Assembly: GCA_019137255.1 (NCBI GenBank)
Contig: WPDH01000135.1
Location: 186,001-250,000 of the forward strand
Length of the DNA stretch: 64,000 bases
Reading direction: 5' to 3'
DNA from: Corinectria fuckeliana
Taxonomy: Eukaryota; Ascomycota; Sordariomycetes; Hypocreales; Nectriaceae
A program made the position numbers and the translations under genes. This document shows, piece after piece, positions 62,720 to 64,000 of this stretch. The notes below the pieces were generated by a model, which was not told where the DNA came from, made no database searches, and worked only from the letters and a program-made list of their open reading frames with translations. Each line of letters begins with the position of its first letter. Positions within the stretch are counted from its first letter, which is position 1.

Positions 62720-63273
62720 CTTCGTGGACTGAGAAAGCAAAGTGCCATGTTAGCCTTGAGGAGAGGGTCCCGGAATAGTACTCACTGGTTGGTTGGTTGG
62801 TTGGTTGGCGGTGCTGCTGGTGCTGCTGGTGTTGGTGTTGGTGTTGGTGTTGGTGCTGGTTCTGCTGCTGGTGGTGATGGTGAGGGTGATGAAAAGGAAA
62901 CAAAGCTAGAACCTTCATCGTCGTGCTCTTTGACGGCATGCCGGCTCTTGTCAATACTCAACAGAAGCTGCGTCGTCAAGGACGCACCTGCCTCGCTCTC
63001 ACTCTCAATGACCCTCAATGACCGAACCAGGTCCACCTAACTCCGGGCGTACCAACAAGTAAGTAAGGAGGTATATTGATCAGCAGGGAGTGATGCACAC
63101 CGGCACTGGACACCAGCGGTTAGGTACCAAGAACTGTCTACTTACTAAGTACGGACGGCATGTTCGACGGTCAAATTCATACTTGGTGGTGATGTCGACT
63201 TCCTCAATTAGGTCTACAATGATAACTAACCCCCAGCAGAATCAGGCATCTGCTACCCATTGAACCATTTTTC
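62720..63273. promoter_or_regulatory. 5' region of the Ala-rich gene
   Basis: On the minus strand this holds the putative 5' UTR, with CAACCA (about 62788-62806) and CAACAC/CAGCAC (about 62815-62870) runs before the GTGAGT donor. CA-rich leaders of this type are common in strongly expressed fungal genes. No other gene is supported. Confidence 0.5.
62786..62872. repeat. GGTT and GGTGTT/GCTGGT simple repeats
   Basis: Four to five GGTT units followed by GGTGTT and GCTGGT units on the plus strand, that is CAACCA/AACACC on the transcribed strand of the Ala-rich gene. Confidence 0.85.
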
Positions 63274-64000
63274 TCAGCCTGTCCCATCAGTGTCAGGCAC
63301 CTGGCGCAACACCCTGAAAAAGGTTTCGGACCTGTCGGGCAGGTTGACAGTGCTGCGATACACTTCGCCCCCCATTGGCGGCAGACACAGCCACTTCATC
63401 TTCCACATGAAAGAGAGAATTGGCACATCATCTGTGCAACGATTATATCTATAGCTCCGGCGTTGACCATCCCACATGTGGCTCTCGACGTATCTGTTCT
63501 TCCCGTCGATGAAGACATGATGCTTCTCGGGCTCGCAAGGGAACTCGTTGATGTTATAAACCACGTCGTGCCTGTACCGGCCGTCATCCTCTTGTGAGAG
63601 TTGATAATTGGCCGGAAGTTGCCCGCCTCGGTCGATGAGCCACATACGAGTCCATCTAGGGATCCAGCCTTTTACCCAGGCCCAGTAAGCCCGCATAACC
63701 AGGCCCCTGTCCGAAGCTTCAGGGATACAGTTGAGCATTGACTCCCACGTCATGCCCAGGCCTTCGTCCCAGCTATCGTTGAACTCGAAGGCAATATTAA
63801 TGTCCGACGCTTGAGGGAGGTGGAAGAAGGGAAGGCGAGGAAGCAGGATATCCCATCGCAGGGAGACACATGCGACCATGTCTTCGGGTGAAAATCGGAA
63901 ACAAATGATGTCGCGCTTCGAGGACACCTTGAGGTAGACATCTTGTCCTTGGTGGCATGCCGTGACCATGTCGCTTCGCTTGTGTGAGGGCCGTTTCGTG
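63274..64000 (-). CDS. Hypothetical fungal protein (2EXR-like group), 5' end outside the window
   Basis: The frame is open to the window edge, so the ATG at 63969 is probably internal and at least 241 residues are seen. It reads CFRFSPEDMVACVSLRWDILLPRLPFF and INIAFEFNDSWDEGLG, a pattern I associate with fungal proteins carrying an N-terminal 2EXR/F-box-like domain, whose N-terminus would lie beyond the right edge. The C-terminal part is Trp/Tyr-rich with no recognised domain and ends at 63274. No signal peptide or TM in the visible part. Function unknown. Confidence 0.6.
   Translation of the reverse strand, partial: TKRPSHKRSDMVTACHQGQDVYLKVSSKRDIICFRFSPEDMVACVSLRWDILLPRLPFFHLPQASDINIAFEFNDSWDEGLGMTWESMLNCIPEASDRGLVMRAYWAWVKGWIPRWTRMWLIDRGGQLPANYQLSQEDDGRYRHDVVYNINEFPCEPEKHHVFIDGKNRYVESHMWDGQRRSYRYNRCTDDVPILSFMWKMKWLCLPPMGGEVYRSTVNLPDRSETFFRVLRQVPDTDGTG

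Noticed and set aside
62277..62732. Plus-strand Ala-rich open frame of 151 codons
   Set aside because: It lacks a proper ATG and splice sites, while the minus strand has four phase-consistent exons over the same repeat.

Overview
This is a stretch of a filamentous ascomycete (Pezizomycotina) nuclear genome. The signs are short GT-AG introns of about 45-185 bases, a Zn(II)2Cys6 regulator, a HET-domain protein, a WSC/GPI cell-wall protein, fungal GH35 and GH10 enzymes, and a retrotransposon whose two LTRs differ almost only by C/T and G/A changes, the mark of repeat-induced point mutation (RIP). I cannot name the species; a Sordariomycete is plausible. No rRNA, tRNA or CRISPR array was seen.

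Layout. 0-12.5 kb looks like the edge of a secondary-metabolite-type block: a 14-TM MFS exporter (cut by the left edge), an AflR-like Zn2Cys6 regulator, a LovC-like trans-acting enoyl reductase, a NAPE-PLD-like metallo-hydrolase and a 4CL-like acyl-CoA ligase. Splicing a 3' intron gives the ligase a C-terminal SKL peroxisomal signal. No PKS or NRPS lies in view. 13.4-26.6 kb carries a serpin (rare in fungi), a mitochondrial-looking Fe-S L-serine dehydratase, a bicovalent-FAD BBE-type oxidase, a GPI-anchored protein joining a choice-of-anchor-L-like N-terminus to a WSC domain, and an Old Yellow Enzyme.

27.2-30.9 kb is one RIP-mutated LTR element (3,647 bp, 255/256-bp LTRs, perfect 5-bp target duplication GAAGG) inserted 105 bp upstream of a secreted carboxylesterase. 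32.6-51 kb is a gene-poor, decaying accessory zone: a MITE with TA duplication, relics of a subtilase, a C2H2 protein, a GH10 xylanase and an ankyrin protein, and a frameshifted gene I read as a fungal gasdermin. The gasdermin and subtilase relics lie 1.3 kb apart on the same strand, which recalls the het-Q1/het-Q2 regulated-cell-death module. Two small genes of an unrecognised family, with conserved intron positions, flank this cluster in opposite orientation. Intact genes here are an APH-like kinase, a fungal-TF-domain protein and an SDR.

51-64 kb returns to ordinary sequence: COG4, a HET-domain protein, a secreted GH35 beta-galactosidase with eight exons, a four-exon 113-residue Ala-rich small protein, and a partial hypothetical protein at the right edge. 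A MITE-like family with a TGTGCTATTCGGGCT terminal repeat recurs at about 12.9, 17.7, 46.3 and 61.8 kb.
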